Positions 1 through 8,712 of a stretch of 64,000 nucleotides of DNA are shown piece by piece. The notes under the pieces were generated by a model that saw only the letters and a list, made by a program, of their open reading frames with translations, did not search any database and was not told the origin of the DNA. How positions within the stretch are numbered: position 1 is the first letter of the stretch; the number at the start of each line of letters is the position of its first letter. Made by a program: the position numbers and the translations under genes. Source of the DNA: Elioraea sp. Yellowstone (GTDB taxonomy: Bacteria; Pseudomonadota; Alphaproteobacteria; Acetobacterales; Acetobacteraceae); the NCBI RefSeq assembly GCF_006704265.1, contig NZ_VIKA01000004.1, forward strand, positions 1 to 64,000. The letters run 5' to 3'.

Positions 1-2058
1 GCGCGCCCCCGGCCGGCGGCCCAGGCCGAGGCGCCGCCCGCGCAACCCGAGGCGGAGCGCTCGCTGCCGCTGGCCCCCGACAGTCTCGGCGCGCAGCTCC
101 TGGTCGCGCTGAGCGAGCGGCTGGTCGGCATCGGCGAGACCACCATCGCGGTGGTGCAGACGCTCGCGGACGCGCCGCAGGTCTGGACCTGGGTCAACCG
201 TGTGGCCGCCGACCCGGCCGCGCGCGCGGGCGTGCTCGACACGCTCTGGAAGATCGCGCTCGTGCTCGGCGCGGGCATCCTGGTCGAGCGGCTGCTGATC
301 CTGGCGCTGCGGCCGGTGCGCGCGCGCCTGCTCAGGCGCGAGCCGGCGAACTGGACCGCGCGCGGGCTCGCCGCCGGCGCCGATTTCGTGCTCGACGTGC
401 TCCCCATCGTCGCCTTCGCGATCGTCTCCTACAGCCTGATCACGGCGGTGGAGCGCTGGCCGTCGCGCCAGATCGTGCTGCTGGTGGCGAACAACGCCTA
501 TCTCGCCGCACGGCTCGCGCGCGCCCTCGGCCGGCTGGTCTTCTCGCCCGACGCGCCGTCGCTCCGGCTGATCCCGCGCATGTCCGACGAGACGGCCGCC
601 TATGCGCAGATCTGGCTGCAGCGCATCACCACGGTCGGCGTGATCGGCTATGCCGCGACCGAGGCCGCGCTGGTGTTCGGCCTCGACCGCGCGGCCCATT
701 CGGGCCTGCTCAAGCTGCTCGGCCTGATCATCACGGTGCTCCTGATCCTGATCGTGATGCAGAACCGCGAGGCGGTGGGCGACGCGATCCGCGCCGGACC
801 GGGGACCGGCGGCCCCTGGGCGGTGGTGCGCAACCGGCTCGCCGATGTCTGGCACATCCTGGCCGCGCTCTATCTGGCCGCCGCCTGGGTGGTGACCGCG
901 CTCGAGATCGAGGACGGCTACGGCCGCATCCTGCGCTTCACCGTCACGACGATCCTGGTGGTGGGGCTGGCCAAGCTCGCCGAGCTCGCGATGCGGCGCG
1001 CGCTCGAGCGCGGCTTCGCGGTCAAGCGTGCGACCGCCGAGCGCCATCCGGGGCTGGAATCCTGGGTCAACCGCTACGTGCCGGCGCTGAAGGGCGTGCT
1101 GGCGGGCGCGATCTGGGCCTTCGCGGCGGTGGTGATGCTGCAGCTCTGGGGCTTCGGTGCCTTCGACTGGTTCCGCCCGGGCCAGCTCGGCAGCCGCCTG
1201 CTCGGCGCGGTCGCCTCGATCGGCATCACCGTGCTGATCGCGCTCCTCGTCTGGGAGAGCGCGAACGCCGCGATCCAGCGCCATCTCGACCGGCTCTCGC
1301 GCGATGCGCAGGCTGCGCGCAGCGCGCGGGTGCGCACGCTCCTGCCGATGCTGCGCACCTTCCTGATGGTGGTGATCGTGGTCGTGGTGGCGCTGATCGC
1401 GCTCTCGGAGATCGGCGTGAACATCGCGCCGCTTCTGGCCGGCGCCGGCGTGATCGGGCTGGCGATCGGCTTCGGCTCGCAGCGCCTGGTGCAGGACCTG
1501 ATCACCGGCATCTTCCTGCTGATGGAGGACGCGATCGCGGTCGGCGACGTCGTCAACGTCGCCGGCCAGGGCGGTGTCGTCGAGGCGCTCTCGATCCGCT
1601 CGATCCGGCTGCGCTCGCTCGACGGCACGGTGCACATCATCCCGTTCAGCGCCGTGAACATGGTGTCCAACATGACCAAGGACTTCGCCTTCGCCGTGTT
1701 CGATGTCGGCGTGGCCTACCACGAGGACACCGACCGGGTGGTGGAGGTGCTGAAGGCCGCCGCCGAGGAGATGCGCGGCGAGGACCGCTGGGCGGCGGTG
1801 ATCCGCGAGCCGCTCGAGATCCTGGGCGTCGACCGCTTCGCCGACAGCGCGGTTGTGATCCGCGCGCGCTTCCGCACCAACCCGGGCAGCCAGTGGTCGG
1901 TCAGCCGCGAGTTCAACCGCCGCTACAAGAAGGCGTTCGATGCGGCCGGGATCGAGATCCCGTTCCCCTACCGCACGGTGGTGCTGAAGGGGGAGGGCGG
2001 GACCCCGGCGCTGACGGTGGACGAGAAGCGCGCCATCGCCGCCGCCGGCGCGGCCTGA
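1..2058 (+). CDS. MscS-family mechanosensitive ion channel (5' end outside window)
   Basis: The frame is open from base 1, so the true start lies upstream. About 685 residues are visible. A long N-terminal part carries several hydrophobic helices. It is followed by the conserved MscS core: a Gly/Ala-rich pore helix (AGAGVIGLAIGFGSQRLVQD, near nt 1440-1500), the beta domain (VGDVVNVAGQGGVVE, IPFSAV) and the alpha/beta C-terminal domain. Such channels open under membrane tension and release osmolytes in the inner membrane. The extra N-terminal helices make this one of the larger, multi-TM MscS relatives rather than a minimal 286-residue MscS. A GTG at 151 could start a shorter form, but uninterrupted coding upstream argues against it. 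The family call is secure; the gating role of this copy is inferred. Confidence 0.9.
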   Translation, partial: ARPRPAAQAEAPPAQPEAERSLPLAPDSLGAQLLVALSERLVGIGETTIAVVQTLADAPQVWTWVNRVAADPAARAGVLDTLWKIALVLGAGILVERLLILALRPVRARLLRREPANWTARGLAAGADFVLDVLPIVAFAIVSYSLITAVERWPSRQIVLLVANNAYLAARLARALGRLVFSPDAPSLRLIPRMSDETAAYAQIWLQRITTVGVIGYAATEAALVFGLDRAAHSGLLKLLGLIITVLLILIVMQNREAVGDAIRAGPGTGGPWAVVRNRLADVWHILAALYLAAAWVVTALEIEDGYGRILRFTVTTILVVGLAKLAELAMRRALERGFAVKRATAERHPGLESWVNRYVPALKGVLAGAIWAFAAVVMLQLWGFGAFDWFRPGQLGSRLLGAVASIGITVLIALLVWESANAAIQRHLDRLSRDAQAARSARVRTLLPMLRTFLMVVIVVVVALIALSEIGVNIAPLLAGAGVIGLAIGFGSQRLVQDLITGIFLLMEDAIAVGDVVNVAGQGGVVEALSIRSIRLRSLDGTVHIIPFSAVNMVSNMTKDFAFAVFDVGVAYHEDTDRVVEVLKAAAEEMRGEDRWAAVIREPLEILGVDRFADSAVVIRARFRTNPGSQWSVSREFNRRYKKAFDAAGIEIPFPYRTVVLKGEGGTPALTVDEKRAIAAAGAA

Positions 2059-2078
2059 TGCCCGGCGCGGGCGGGGCG

Positions 2079-2549
2079 CTACGTCTCGAGCCGGTAGCGG
2101 AAGTCGCAGTGGCTCGCCCCGCCCATGATCGTCTGCGTGCGGGTGAGCTTGAGGCGCGGGTCGTAGCCCTCGCAGAACGCGCCGTCGCGGTTGCAGGAGA
2201 GGATCGCGCCGAGATGGCCGATCCCCATGGCCCTGTAGGTCTCGGCATAGCGGCAGCGCGTGACGTTGAAGTGGAACTCCGTCTCGCTGCGCTTCAGCAC
2301 CTCGATCCGCAGCGCGTCGTCCCTGGTCCAGGCCGGCAGAGTCGCCTCGAAGGTGGCGAGGTCGGTCCTGCCCTCCGGCGCCTTGCGGGCCCATGCCGCC
2401 CCTGCCGCCCTGGCCATCCGGATCACCGCGCGGGCGAGGATCTCCCGCGCCCGCGCCTCGCCGAGCTCCGCCGCCATCTCGTCGTAGATCTCCTTCGCGA
2501 AGGCCGCCTCGATGGTGCGCTGGCGCAGGATGCCGATCTCGTCGCTCAT
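2079..2549 (-). CDS. L-2-amino-thiazoline-4-carboxylate hydrolase-like protein
   Basis: This encodes 156 residues and starts at the ATG complementary to 2547-2549. The C-terminal half has the conserved pattern of the ATC hydrolase family: CRYAETYRAMG, then LGAILSCNRDGAFCEGY, then LTRTQTIMGGASHCDFRY. Founding members open the thiazoline ring of ATC on the route to L-cysteine. Many genomic homologues have no tested substrate. The N-terminal half is helical and charged. There is no signal peptide, so it should be cytoplasmic. It lies on the opposite strand between the MscS gene and the Bug-led operon, with no obvious partner. A much longer minus-strand frame runs through the next genes but is an antisense artefact of high G+C. 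The family is likely; the reaction is not established. Confidence 0.8.
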   Translation of the reverse strand: MSDEIGILRQRTIEAAFAKEIYDEMAAELGEARAREILARAVIRMARAAGAAWARKAPEGRTDLATFEATLPAWTRDDALRIEVLKRSETEFHFNVTRCRYAETYRAMGIGHLGAILSCNRDGAFCEGYDPRLKLTRTQTIMGGASHCDFRYRLET

Positions 2550-2651
2550 GGCCCGTCCATTCCCTGGTCCGGCGCGGACAGTAGCGCCGGGGTTGCGGCG
2601 GGCGGAAGCCCGCGCAACGATGCGCGCCAGGACCGGGACGAGGAGGGAACG

Positions 2652-3623
2652 ATGATCCGCCGCCGCGCGCTGCTGGCTGCCCCGGCGCTGCTGATCCCGG
2701 CGCAGGCGAAGGCCCAGGACCCGTGGCCGTCGCGGCCGGTGCGCGTGATCGTTCCCTCCGCTCCCGGCGACGGTGGCGATTCGATCGCGCGGCTCTACGC
2801 CGCGAAGCTGCAGGAGGCCTTCGGCCAGCCCTTCCCGGTCGAGAACCGCACCGGCGCGGGCGGGCGGATCGGCACCGAGGCGGCCGCGCGCGCCGCCCCC
2901 GACGGCCACACGCTCATCATGGGCAATGCCGGCAGCCACGGTATCAACGGCGCGGTCTACCGCAACCTCCCCTACGACCTGGTGCGCGACTTCCAGCCCA
3001 TCAGCCTGCTGGTGGAGGCGCCCAACGTGCTGGTGGTGAACCGCAAAGTGCTGGATGTCGGCTCGGTCGCCGATCTGATCGCCCATGCGAGGGCGCGGCC
3101 GGGCCGGCTCGACTACGCCTCGGGCGGGGTCGGCACCTCGGCGCATCTCTCGATGGAGCTGTTCAAGTCGATGGCCGGGCTCGAGATGCAGCACGTGCCG
3201 TTCCGCGGTGCCGCGAACGGGCTGCAGGCGCTCGTCTCGGGCGCGCCGCCGGTGATGTTCGTCAACCTGCCGCCGGCGATGGCGATCATCCAGCGGGGCG
3301 AGCTGCATGCGCTGGCCGTGACGTCGATGCAGCGCACGCCGGATCTGCCCGACACGCCCACCGTGCACGAGAGCGGCCTGCCGGGCTTCGAGACCATCGC
3401 CTGGTTCGGGCTGCTGGCACCCGCGGGCACGCCGCGCCCCGTCGTCGACCGGCTGCATGCGGCCTGCGTGACGATCGCGTCCCTGCCCGAGACGGTCGCC
3501 GCCGTGCGGCGGATCGGCGGCTTCCCGCGCGCCACCACGCCGGAGGAGTTCCACGAACGCGTGCGCGACGATGTCGCGAAGTGGCGACGCCTGGTGGCCG
3601 AGAAGAACCTGGCGCTGGAGTAG
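2652..3623 (+). CDS. Bug-family (tripartite tricarboxylate transporter) substrate-binding protein
   Basis: This encodes 323 residues. An AGGAGGGA ribosome-binding site ends 3 bases before the ATG. The N-terminus MIRRRALLAAPALLIPAQAKA is a signal peptide with an arginine-rich n-region resembling a Tat signal. The mature part shows Bug/TctC hallmarks: WPSRPVRVIVPSAPGDGGD, VENRTGAGGRIGTEA, PDGHTLIMGN and VPFRGAANGLQALVSG. It should bind a small carboxylate in the periplasm. No TctA or TctB membrane genes lie anywhere in the window, so it is an orphan. The next gene begins 3 bp downstream, placing it first in a six-gene run. Its ligand might be the substrate of the dehydratase or amidohydrolase encoded behind it; that is inference. 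Confidence 0.9.
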   Translation: MIRRRALLAAPALLIPAQAKAQDPWPSRPVRVIVPSAPGDGGDSIARLYAAKLQEAFGQPFPVENRTGAGGRIGTEAAARAAPDGHTLIMGNAGSHGINGAVYRNLPYDLVRDFQPISLLVEAPNVLVVNRKVLDVGSVADLIAHARARPGRLDYASGGVGTSAHLSMELFKSMAGLEMQHVPFRGAANGLQALVSGAPPVMFVNLPPAMAIIQRGELHALAVTSMQRTPDLPDTPTVHESGLPGFETIAWFGLLAPAGTPRPVVDRLHAACVTIASLPETVAAVRRIGGFPRATTPEEFHERVRDDVAKWRRLVAEKNLALE

Positions 3624-3626
3624 CGG

Positions 3627-4778
3627 GTGCGCATCGCCGCCATCCGCTTCGCGGGCGTCAACGTCACGCCGAAGACCAACTGGTCGTTCGTACAGGTCGC
3701 GACCGAGGATCGGCGCACCGGCACGGGCGAGTGCACGCTGGCGAACCACGAGGCCGTGCTCGCGCTCGAGGTCGCGCGGCTGGATGCGGCGCTGCGCGGG
3801 GCAGACGCGCGCGACCGCAACGCCCTGGCGCGACTGCTGCCGCACGCGCCGGGCGGGCTGGTGCGCCATGCCGCGATCTCGGCCCTGGAGCAGGCGCTCT
3901 GGGATCTCGCCGGGCAGGAGGCCGGTGTGCCGATCTGGCGCCTGCTCGGGGGGCGGCTGCGCGACCGTGTCGCGCTCTACGCCAACATCAACCGCGGCGT
4001 GGCCGAGCGCGTGCCCGAGGGCTTCGCCGCCGCCGCCCGCCGCGCGGTCGCGGACGGGTTCGGGGCGGTGAAGCTCGCGCCGTTCGACCCGTTCGTCTGG
4101 GAGGATGCCGCCGCCCCGGACCAGCGCGCAGCCTATGCCCGGGGGATCGAACGCATCGCCGCCGTGCGCGAGGCGGTCGGTCCCGGAATCGACGTGATGG
4201 TCGACTGCCACTGGCGCTTCTCCGCCGGCGGCGCGGCCGCGCTGGTGCGCGACCTCGCGCGCTTCGACCTGTTCTGGCTCGAATGCCCCCTCGCCGAGGC
4301 GAACCTCGGCGAGCTCCGCCGCATCCGCGCAATGGCGAACGATCGCGGCATGCGGCTCGCCGGTGCGGAGACGCTCGCCGGGCTCGCGGGCTTCGCCCCC
4401 GTGATCGCCGCCGGCGCCTATGACGTGCTGATGCCCGACATCAAGTACTGCGGCGGGTACGAGGAGATGCGCCGGATCGCCGCGCTGGCCCAGGTGCACG
4501 GCATCGAGATCGCGCCGCACAACCCGACCGGCCCGATCTGCCACGCCCACACGGTGCATGCCTGCGCCACGATCCCGAATCTCGGCCGGCTCGAAGTGCA
4601 GTTCGGCGAGACGCCGCTGTTCTTCGGCATCGCCGCCGGCACCGTGCCGGCGATCTCGGGCGGGGCGGCGCCGGTGCCCGACCGGCCGGGCCTCGGCGCC
4701 GCGCTCGCCGAGGGCATCGCCGCCGAACGCCCCTGGATCCCGATCCCTTCCCCCTGGCTCGACCCGAGGCTCGGCTGA
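3627..4778 (+). CDS. Enolase-superfamily sugar-acid dehydratase/racemase (mandelate racemase/galactonate dehydratase type)
   Basis: This encodes 383 residues with a GTG start 3 bp after the preceding stop. An N-terminal capping domain is followed by a TIM barrel with the superfamily metal ligands: Asp in VDCHWRFS, Glu in LECPLAE and Glu in AGAETLAG. A general-base region contains VKLAPFDPF and a His in IAPHNPTGP. Such enzymes abstract the alpha proton of a carboxylate, most often dehydrating a hexonate to a 2-keto-3-deoxy acid. The substrate cannot be read from sequence. The stop overlaps the start of the next gene (TGATG), implying translational coupling. The superfamily is certain; dehydratase rather than racemase or cycloisomerase is inferred from the HNPTGP-type end. 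Confidence 0.85.
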   Translation: MRIAAIRFAGVNVTPKTNWSFVQVATEDRRTGTGECTLANHEAVLALEVARLDAALRGADARDRNALARLLPHAPGGLVRHAAISALEQALWDLAGQEAGVPIWRLLGGRLRDRVALYANINRGVAERVPEGFAAAARRAVADGFGAVKLAPFDPFVWEDAAAPDQRAAYARGIERIAAVREAVGPGIDVMVDCHWRFSAGGAAALVRDLARFDLFWLECPLAEANLGELRRIRAMANDRGMRLAGAETLAGLAGFAPVIAAGAYDVLMPDIKYCGGYEEMRRIAALAQVHGIEIAPHNPTGPICHAHTVHACATIPNLGRLEVQFGETPLFFGIAAGTVPAISGGAAPVPDRPGLGAALAEGIAAERPWIPIPSPWLDPRLG

Positions 4779-5653
4779 TGCATGCGCGCATTCGCGACAC
4801 CACGCTCTATTTCGACGTCGACGGCGCGGGCCTCGTCCCCGACGGGCCGCGCATGCGCGAACGCCCCGTCGCCTTCGCGATCCATGGCGGGCCCGGCTCG
4901 GACCATTCCGGCTTCAAGCCAGGCTACGCGCCGCTGACGCGCGCGATGCAGCTCGTCTATTTCGACCATCGCGGCCAGGGTCGGTCGGCGCGCGACGGCG
5001 ATCCCGCGCGCTGGACCCTCGACGAGAACGTCGAGGACATGGAGGCGCTCAGGCGGCATCTGGGGCTCGGCCCGATCGTGTCGATCGGCACGAGCTACGG
5101 CGGCATGGTCGCCATGGCGCATGCCGCGCGCCACCCGGACGCGGTCTCGCACCTGATCCTGGTCGCCACCGCCGCGCATGGCGGGTTCATCCACCGCGCG
5201 CGCGCGATCCTCGCCGAACGCGGCACGCCCGAACAGCAGGCGATCGCGGCGGCGCTCTGGGAGGGCGGGTTCCGCAGCGAGGAGGACGTGCGGCGCTTCC
5301 ACACCGTGATGGGCCCGCTCTACTCGCGCCGCTTCGACATCGGGAAGGCGGGGCCCGCGCTCGCGCGCCTGCCCTATGCGCCCGAGCCGCTGAACCGGGC
5401 CTTCGGGCCGGACGGCTTCCTGCGCCGCTTCGACCTCCGCCCCGAACTCGCCCGCATCACCGCGCCGACCCTGGTCATCGCCGGCCTGCACGACTGGATC
5501 TGCCCGCCCGAGTTCTCCGAGGAGATCCACCGCCTGATCCCGGGCTCGCGCTACGCGCTGTTCGAGAACAGCAGCCACTCGATCCGCGCCGACGAGCCGG
5601 AACGGCTGATGACGGCGATCCTCGACTTCGTCGGCGCCCCCGTCACGAATTGA
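4778..5653 (+). CDS. Alpha/beta hydrolase, proline-iminopeptidase-like
   Basis: This encodes 291 residues and starts on the A of the preceding gene's TGA. It has the HGGPG oxyanion motif typical of proline iminopeptidases (AIHGGPGSDHSG). The nucleophile elbow is GTSYGGM with a catalytic Ser. The Asp is in VIAGLHDWICP and the His in NSSHSIR. No signal peptide is present, so it is cytoplasmic. Members of this branch hydrolyse N-terminal prolyl peptides, amides or lactones. In a catabolic operon with a dehydratase and an amidohydrolase, amide or lactone opening is as plausible as peptidase activity. The triad is intact. The next gene starts 57 bp downstream behind its own ribosome-binding site. 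Confidence 0.85.
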   Translation: MHARIRDTTLYFDVDGAGLVPDGPRMRERPVAFAIHGGPGSDHSGFKPGYAPLTRAMQLVYFDHRGQGRSARDGDPARWTLDENVEDMEALRRHLGLGPIVSIGTSYGGMVAMAHAARHPDAVSHLILVATAAHGGFIHRARAILAERGTPEQQAIAAALWEGGFRSEEDVRRFHTVMGPLYSRRFDIGKAGPALARLPYAPEPLNRAFGPDGFLRRFDLRPELARITAPTLVIAGLHDWICPPEFSEEIHRLIPGSRYALFENSSHSIRADEPERLMTAILDFVGAPVTN

Positions 5654-5710
5654 CGCGCGGGCACGGCGGCCGCAGGCTCACCCTGACGCAACGGAGCAGG
5701 GAGACGGACG

Positions 5711-7279
5711 ATGCGCATCCTGGCGGCGGTGGCCCTGGCGGCCGCGATGGTATTCGGACCGGCCCAGGCCAGGACCTTCACCTGGTCCTTCACCTCCGAC
5801 GTGCTGACGCTCGATCCGCATGCCTCCAACAACACCTTCACCAACGCCTTCATCAACAACATCTACGAGGGGCTGACGCGGCACAACGCGAAGCTCGAGA
5901 TCGAGCCCGCGCTCGCCGAGCGCTGGGAGCTCGTCTCGCCGACCGTCTGGCGCTTCCACCTGCGCCGCAACGTCGTGTTCCACGACGGCTCGGCCTTCGA
6001 CGCCGACGACGTCGTGTTCACCTGGGCGCGGCTGAACACGCAAGGCGCGCTGGCGCGCCCGACCATTGGCCCGGTGAGGGAGGTGCGCAAGATCGATTCG
6101 CACACGGTCGAGTTCGAGACCACCCAGCCCTTCCCGGTGTTCCTCTCGGCGCTCACGCACTTCTTCGTCATGGACAAGGAATGGAGCGAGCGCGTCGGCG
6201 CGACCACCGCCTCGGACCTCTCCGCCCAGCGCGAGAGCCCGGCGGCACGGCAGGCGAACGGCACCGGCCCGTTCCGGCTGCGCGCGCGCGAGCCCGACAC
6301 GCGCACCGTGCTGGAGGCGAACCCGCGCTGGTGGGACAAGCCCGAGCACAACCTGACGGAGGTGGTGTTCCAGCCGATCCGCAGCGCCGCGACGCGGACC
6401 GCGGCGCTGCTCTCCGGCGCGCTCGATGCGACGGTGGAGATCCCGATCCAGGACATCCCGCGCATCGAGCAGAACCCCGCCCTCCAGGTCGTGCAGGGGC
6501 CGGAGCTGCGGACGATCTATTTCGGCTTCGACCACTTCCGCGACGAGCTGCTCTACAGCGACGTGAAGGGGAAGAACCCGTTCAAGGACCGGCGCGTGCG
6601 CCAGGCGATCTACCAGGCGATCGACGTCGAGGCGATCAGGCGCAGCGTGATGCGCGGCCAGTCCTGGCCTGCCGGGATGATGGCCTCGCCGTTCCTCAAC
6701 GGCGCGCCGCAGGACCTGAACACGCGGCCCTACCCGTACGATCCCGAGGCGGCGAAGAGGCTGCTCGCCGAGGCGGGATATCCGAGCGGGTTCTCGGTCG
6801 GGCTCTCCTGCCCGAACGACCGCTACGTCTATGACGAGCGCATCTGCCTCGCGGTGATCGGCATGCTCGGCCGCGTCGGCATCACCGTGCAGCCGCAGAT
6901 CGAGCCCCTGAACGTCTGGTCGCGCCGCGTGAACACGCACGACCTCTCGATGTTCATGCTCGGCCATGCCGGGCTGCCGCTGATCGACGCCTGGTACGTG
7001 CTGTCCGAGGTGATCCAGACCAAGGGCGAGCGCGTGGGCGGCCTGAACAGCGGGCGCTACTCCAACCCGAGGATCGACGCGCTCACCCAGGCGGCGAGCC
7101 GCGAGACCGACGAGACGAAGCGGCGGGTGCTGCTGCGCGAGGCCTTCGCCCTGGAGCGCGAGGACATCGCGCATGTGCCGCTGCACCAACAGCCGATCGT
7201 CTGGGCCTCGAGGAAGGGCATCGAGCTCGCCCAGGCGCCGGACAACCGGCTGCGCCTCTGGCTGGTGCGGATGCCCTGA
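5711..7279 (+). CDS. ABC transporter substrate-binding protein, family 5 (peptide/nickel type)
   Basis: This encodes 522 residues with a Sec signal peptide cleaved near AQA-RTF. The mature N-terminus, TLDPHASNN followed by INNIYEGLTRHNAKLEIEPALAERWE, and the internal FHDGSAFDADDVVFTW segment are classic SBP_bac_5 signatures. It should bind oligopeptides or other sizeable ligands in the periplasm. The usual two permeases and two ATPases are absent beside it and anywhere else in the window, so it is an orphan or uses a distant transporter. Its stop codon overlaps the start of the amidohydrolase gene, tying it to a degradative enzyme that may act on the imported compound. Confidence 0.9.
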   Translation: MRILAAVALAAAMVFGPAQARTFTWSFTSDVLTLDPHASNNTFTNAFINNIYEGLTRHNAKLEIEPALAERWELVSPTVWRFHLRRNVVFHDGSAFDADDVVFTWARLNTQGALARPTIGPVREVRKIDSHTVEFETTQPFPVFLSALTHFFVMDKEWSERVGATTASDLSAQRESPAARQANGTGPFRLRAREPDTRTVLEANPRWWDKPEHNLTEVVFQPIRSAATRTAALLSGALDATVEIPIQDIPRIEQNPALQVVQGPELRTIYFGFDHFRDELLYSDVKGKNPFKDRRVRQAIYQAIDVEAIRRSVMRGQSWPAGMMASPFLNGAPQDLNTRPYPYDPEAAKRLLAEAGYPSGFSVGLSCPNDRYVYDERICLAVIGMLGRVGITVQPQIEPLNVWSRRVNTHDLSMFMLGHAGLPLIDAWYVLSEVIQTKGERVGGLNSGRYSNPRIDALTQAASRETDETKRRVLLREAFALEREDIAHVPLHQQPIVWASRKGIELAQAPDNRLRLWLVRMP

Positions 7280-8712
7280 TGCGGGACGCGTCGCTCATCA
7301 TCCGGGGCGGGGTCGTCGTCACGATGGACCCCGCCCGGCGGGTGATCGAGGACGGCGCGGTCGCGCTCGCGGGCGACCGCATCGCCGCGGTCGGCCCGCG
7401 CGCCGAGGTCGAGGCCGCGTGGCGCGCGCGCGAGGCGATCGAGGCCAGGGGCCGCGCGATCCTGCCGGGCTTCATCGACGGCCACGCGCACGCGGGCCAC
7501 GGCCTGGTGAAGACGATGGGCGGCGGCGACTCCGAGGCCTGGTCCGAGGCGTGCCGGATCATCTACACCCTCGCCTCGCCGCCCTCGTTCTGGCGCGCGG
7601 AGGCCGAGCTCGCGGCGCTGGAACGTCTGCGCAACGGCGTCACCACCGGCGTGTCGCTGCTCGGCGGCGGCGATTCGATCATGCGCACCGACGATCCCGC
7701 GCATGGCGACGCCCATTGCGAGGGCGTGGCCGCGGTCGGCATCCGCGCGGTCGTCGCGGTCGGGCCGACGCGGCCGCCGCATCCGCGAGAGTACGCCGTC
7801 TGGGAGAACGGTACCGAACGCCGCCGCGCCGTCAGCTTCGAGCGCCAGGTGGAGACCTGCGCGGCGCTGATCGAGCGCTGGCACGGCGCGGCCGAGGGGC
7901 GGATCGCGATCGCGACCCTGATGCCCGTCTATCGCGAGGAGCGGCACGATCCCGCCAGGGTCGCCGAGATCGAGCGGCAGGGCCGGATCATCCGCGACCT
8001 CGGCAGGAAGCACGGCACGCTGTTCCACCAGGACGGCCACCGTGCCGGCTCGATCGCGATGGCCGACCGCATGTTCGGGCTCTGCGGTCCGGATGCGTTC
8101 TTCAGCCACTGCACCGATCTGACCGATGCCGACATCGAGACGCTGGTACGCACCGGCACCTCGGTCGTGCACAACAGCTCGGCGATCGCGCAGGTGCGCG
8201 GCCACTGCCCGGTGCCGCGGCTGATCGAGGCGGGGGTGACCGTGATGATCGGCTCGGACGGCACCGCACCCGATCGCGGCACTGACATGTTCCGCCACAT
8301 GGTGATGTGCGCGCGGGTGCACCAGCGCGCGGCGCGCGACGAGCGGCTGATGCCGCCCGGCAAGCTGCTCGAGATGATCACGATCGACGCCGCGCGGGGG
8401 ATCGGCCGCGCGGCCGATCTCGGCAGCCTGGAGGTCGGCAAGAAGGCGGACATCATCACGGTCGATCTCGCCACGCCGCACGCCTATCCGCCGAACATGC
8501 CGGTGCATCGCCTCGTGTGGTTCGCGCAAGGATCGGACGTGCGCGACGTGATCGTCGACGGGCGCGTGCTGATGCGCGACCGGACGGTGCCGCATCTCGA
8601 CGAGGCCGCGATCCTCGCCGCGGCCGCGCGCGAGACCGAGACGATGCTCGCACGCAGCGGTCTTGCCCATCTGACCCGCATGGATCCGGGCTGGGGCCGC
8701 ATCCGGCTCTGA
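7279..8712 (+). CDS. Amidohydrolase/deaminase-family metal enzyme
   Basis: This encodes 477 residues, starting at a TGATG overlap with the binding-protein gene. The metallo-dependent hydrolase fold is recognisable: a beta-sandwich N-terminus (IIRGGVVVTMDPARRVIEDG), the HxH motif in GFIDGHAHAGHG, later histidines in LFHQDGHRAG and FFSHCTDLTD, the barrel Asp in GSDGTAPDRG, and the closing GSLEVGKKADIITVDL strand. This is the subtype II architecture of cytosine/SAH/MTA deaminases and triazine hydrolases. The substrate is not deducible. Coupled translation with a peptide-type binding protein suggests an imported nitrogenous compound. It overlaps the EamA exporter start by one base. The family is certain. 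Confidence 0.88.
   Translation: MRDASLIIRGGVVVTMDPARRVIEDGAVALAGDRIAAVGPRAEVEAAWRAREAIEARGRAILPGFIDGHAHAGHGLVKTMGGGDSEAWSEACRIIYTLASPPSFWRAEAELAALERLRNGVTTGVSLLGGGDSIMRTDDPAHGDAHCEGVAAVGIRAVVAVGPTRPPHPREYAVWENGTERRRAVSFERQVETCAALIERWHGAAEGRIAIATLMPVYREERHDPARVAEIERQGRIIRDLGRKHGTLFHQDGHRAGSIAMADRMFGLCGPDAFFSHCTDLTDADIETLVRTGTSVVHNSSAIAQVRGHCPVPRLIEAGVTVMIGSDGTAPDRGTDMFRHMVMCARVHQRAARDERLMPPGKLLEMITIDAARGIGRAADLGSLEVGKKADIITVDLATPHAYPPNMPVHRLVWFAQGSDVRDVIVDGRVLMRDRTVPHLDEAAILAAAARETETMLARSGLAHLTRMDPGWGRIRL

Noticed and set aside
2079-4559. An 826-codon minus-strand open frame extending far beyond the ATC-hydrolase-like gene
   Set aside because: It runs antisense to two well-defined genes and has His/Arg/Gly-rich, domain-free composition typical of shadow frames in G+C-rich DNA. 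Only its last 156 codons match a family.
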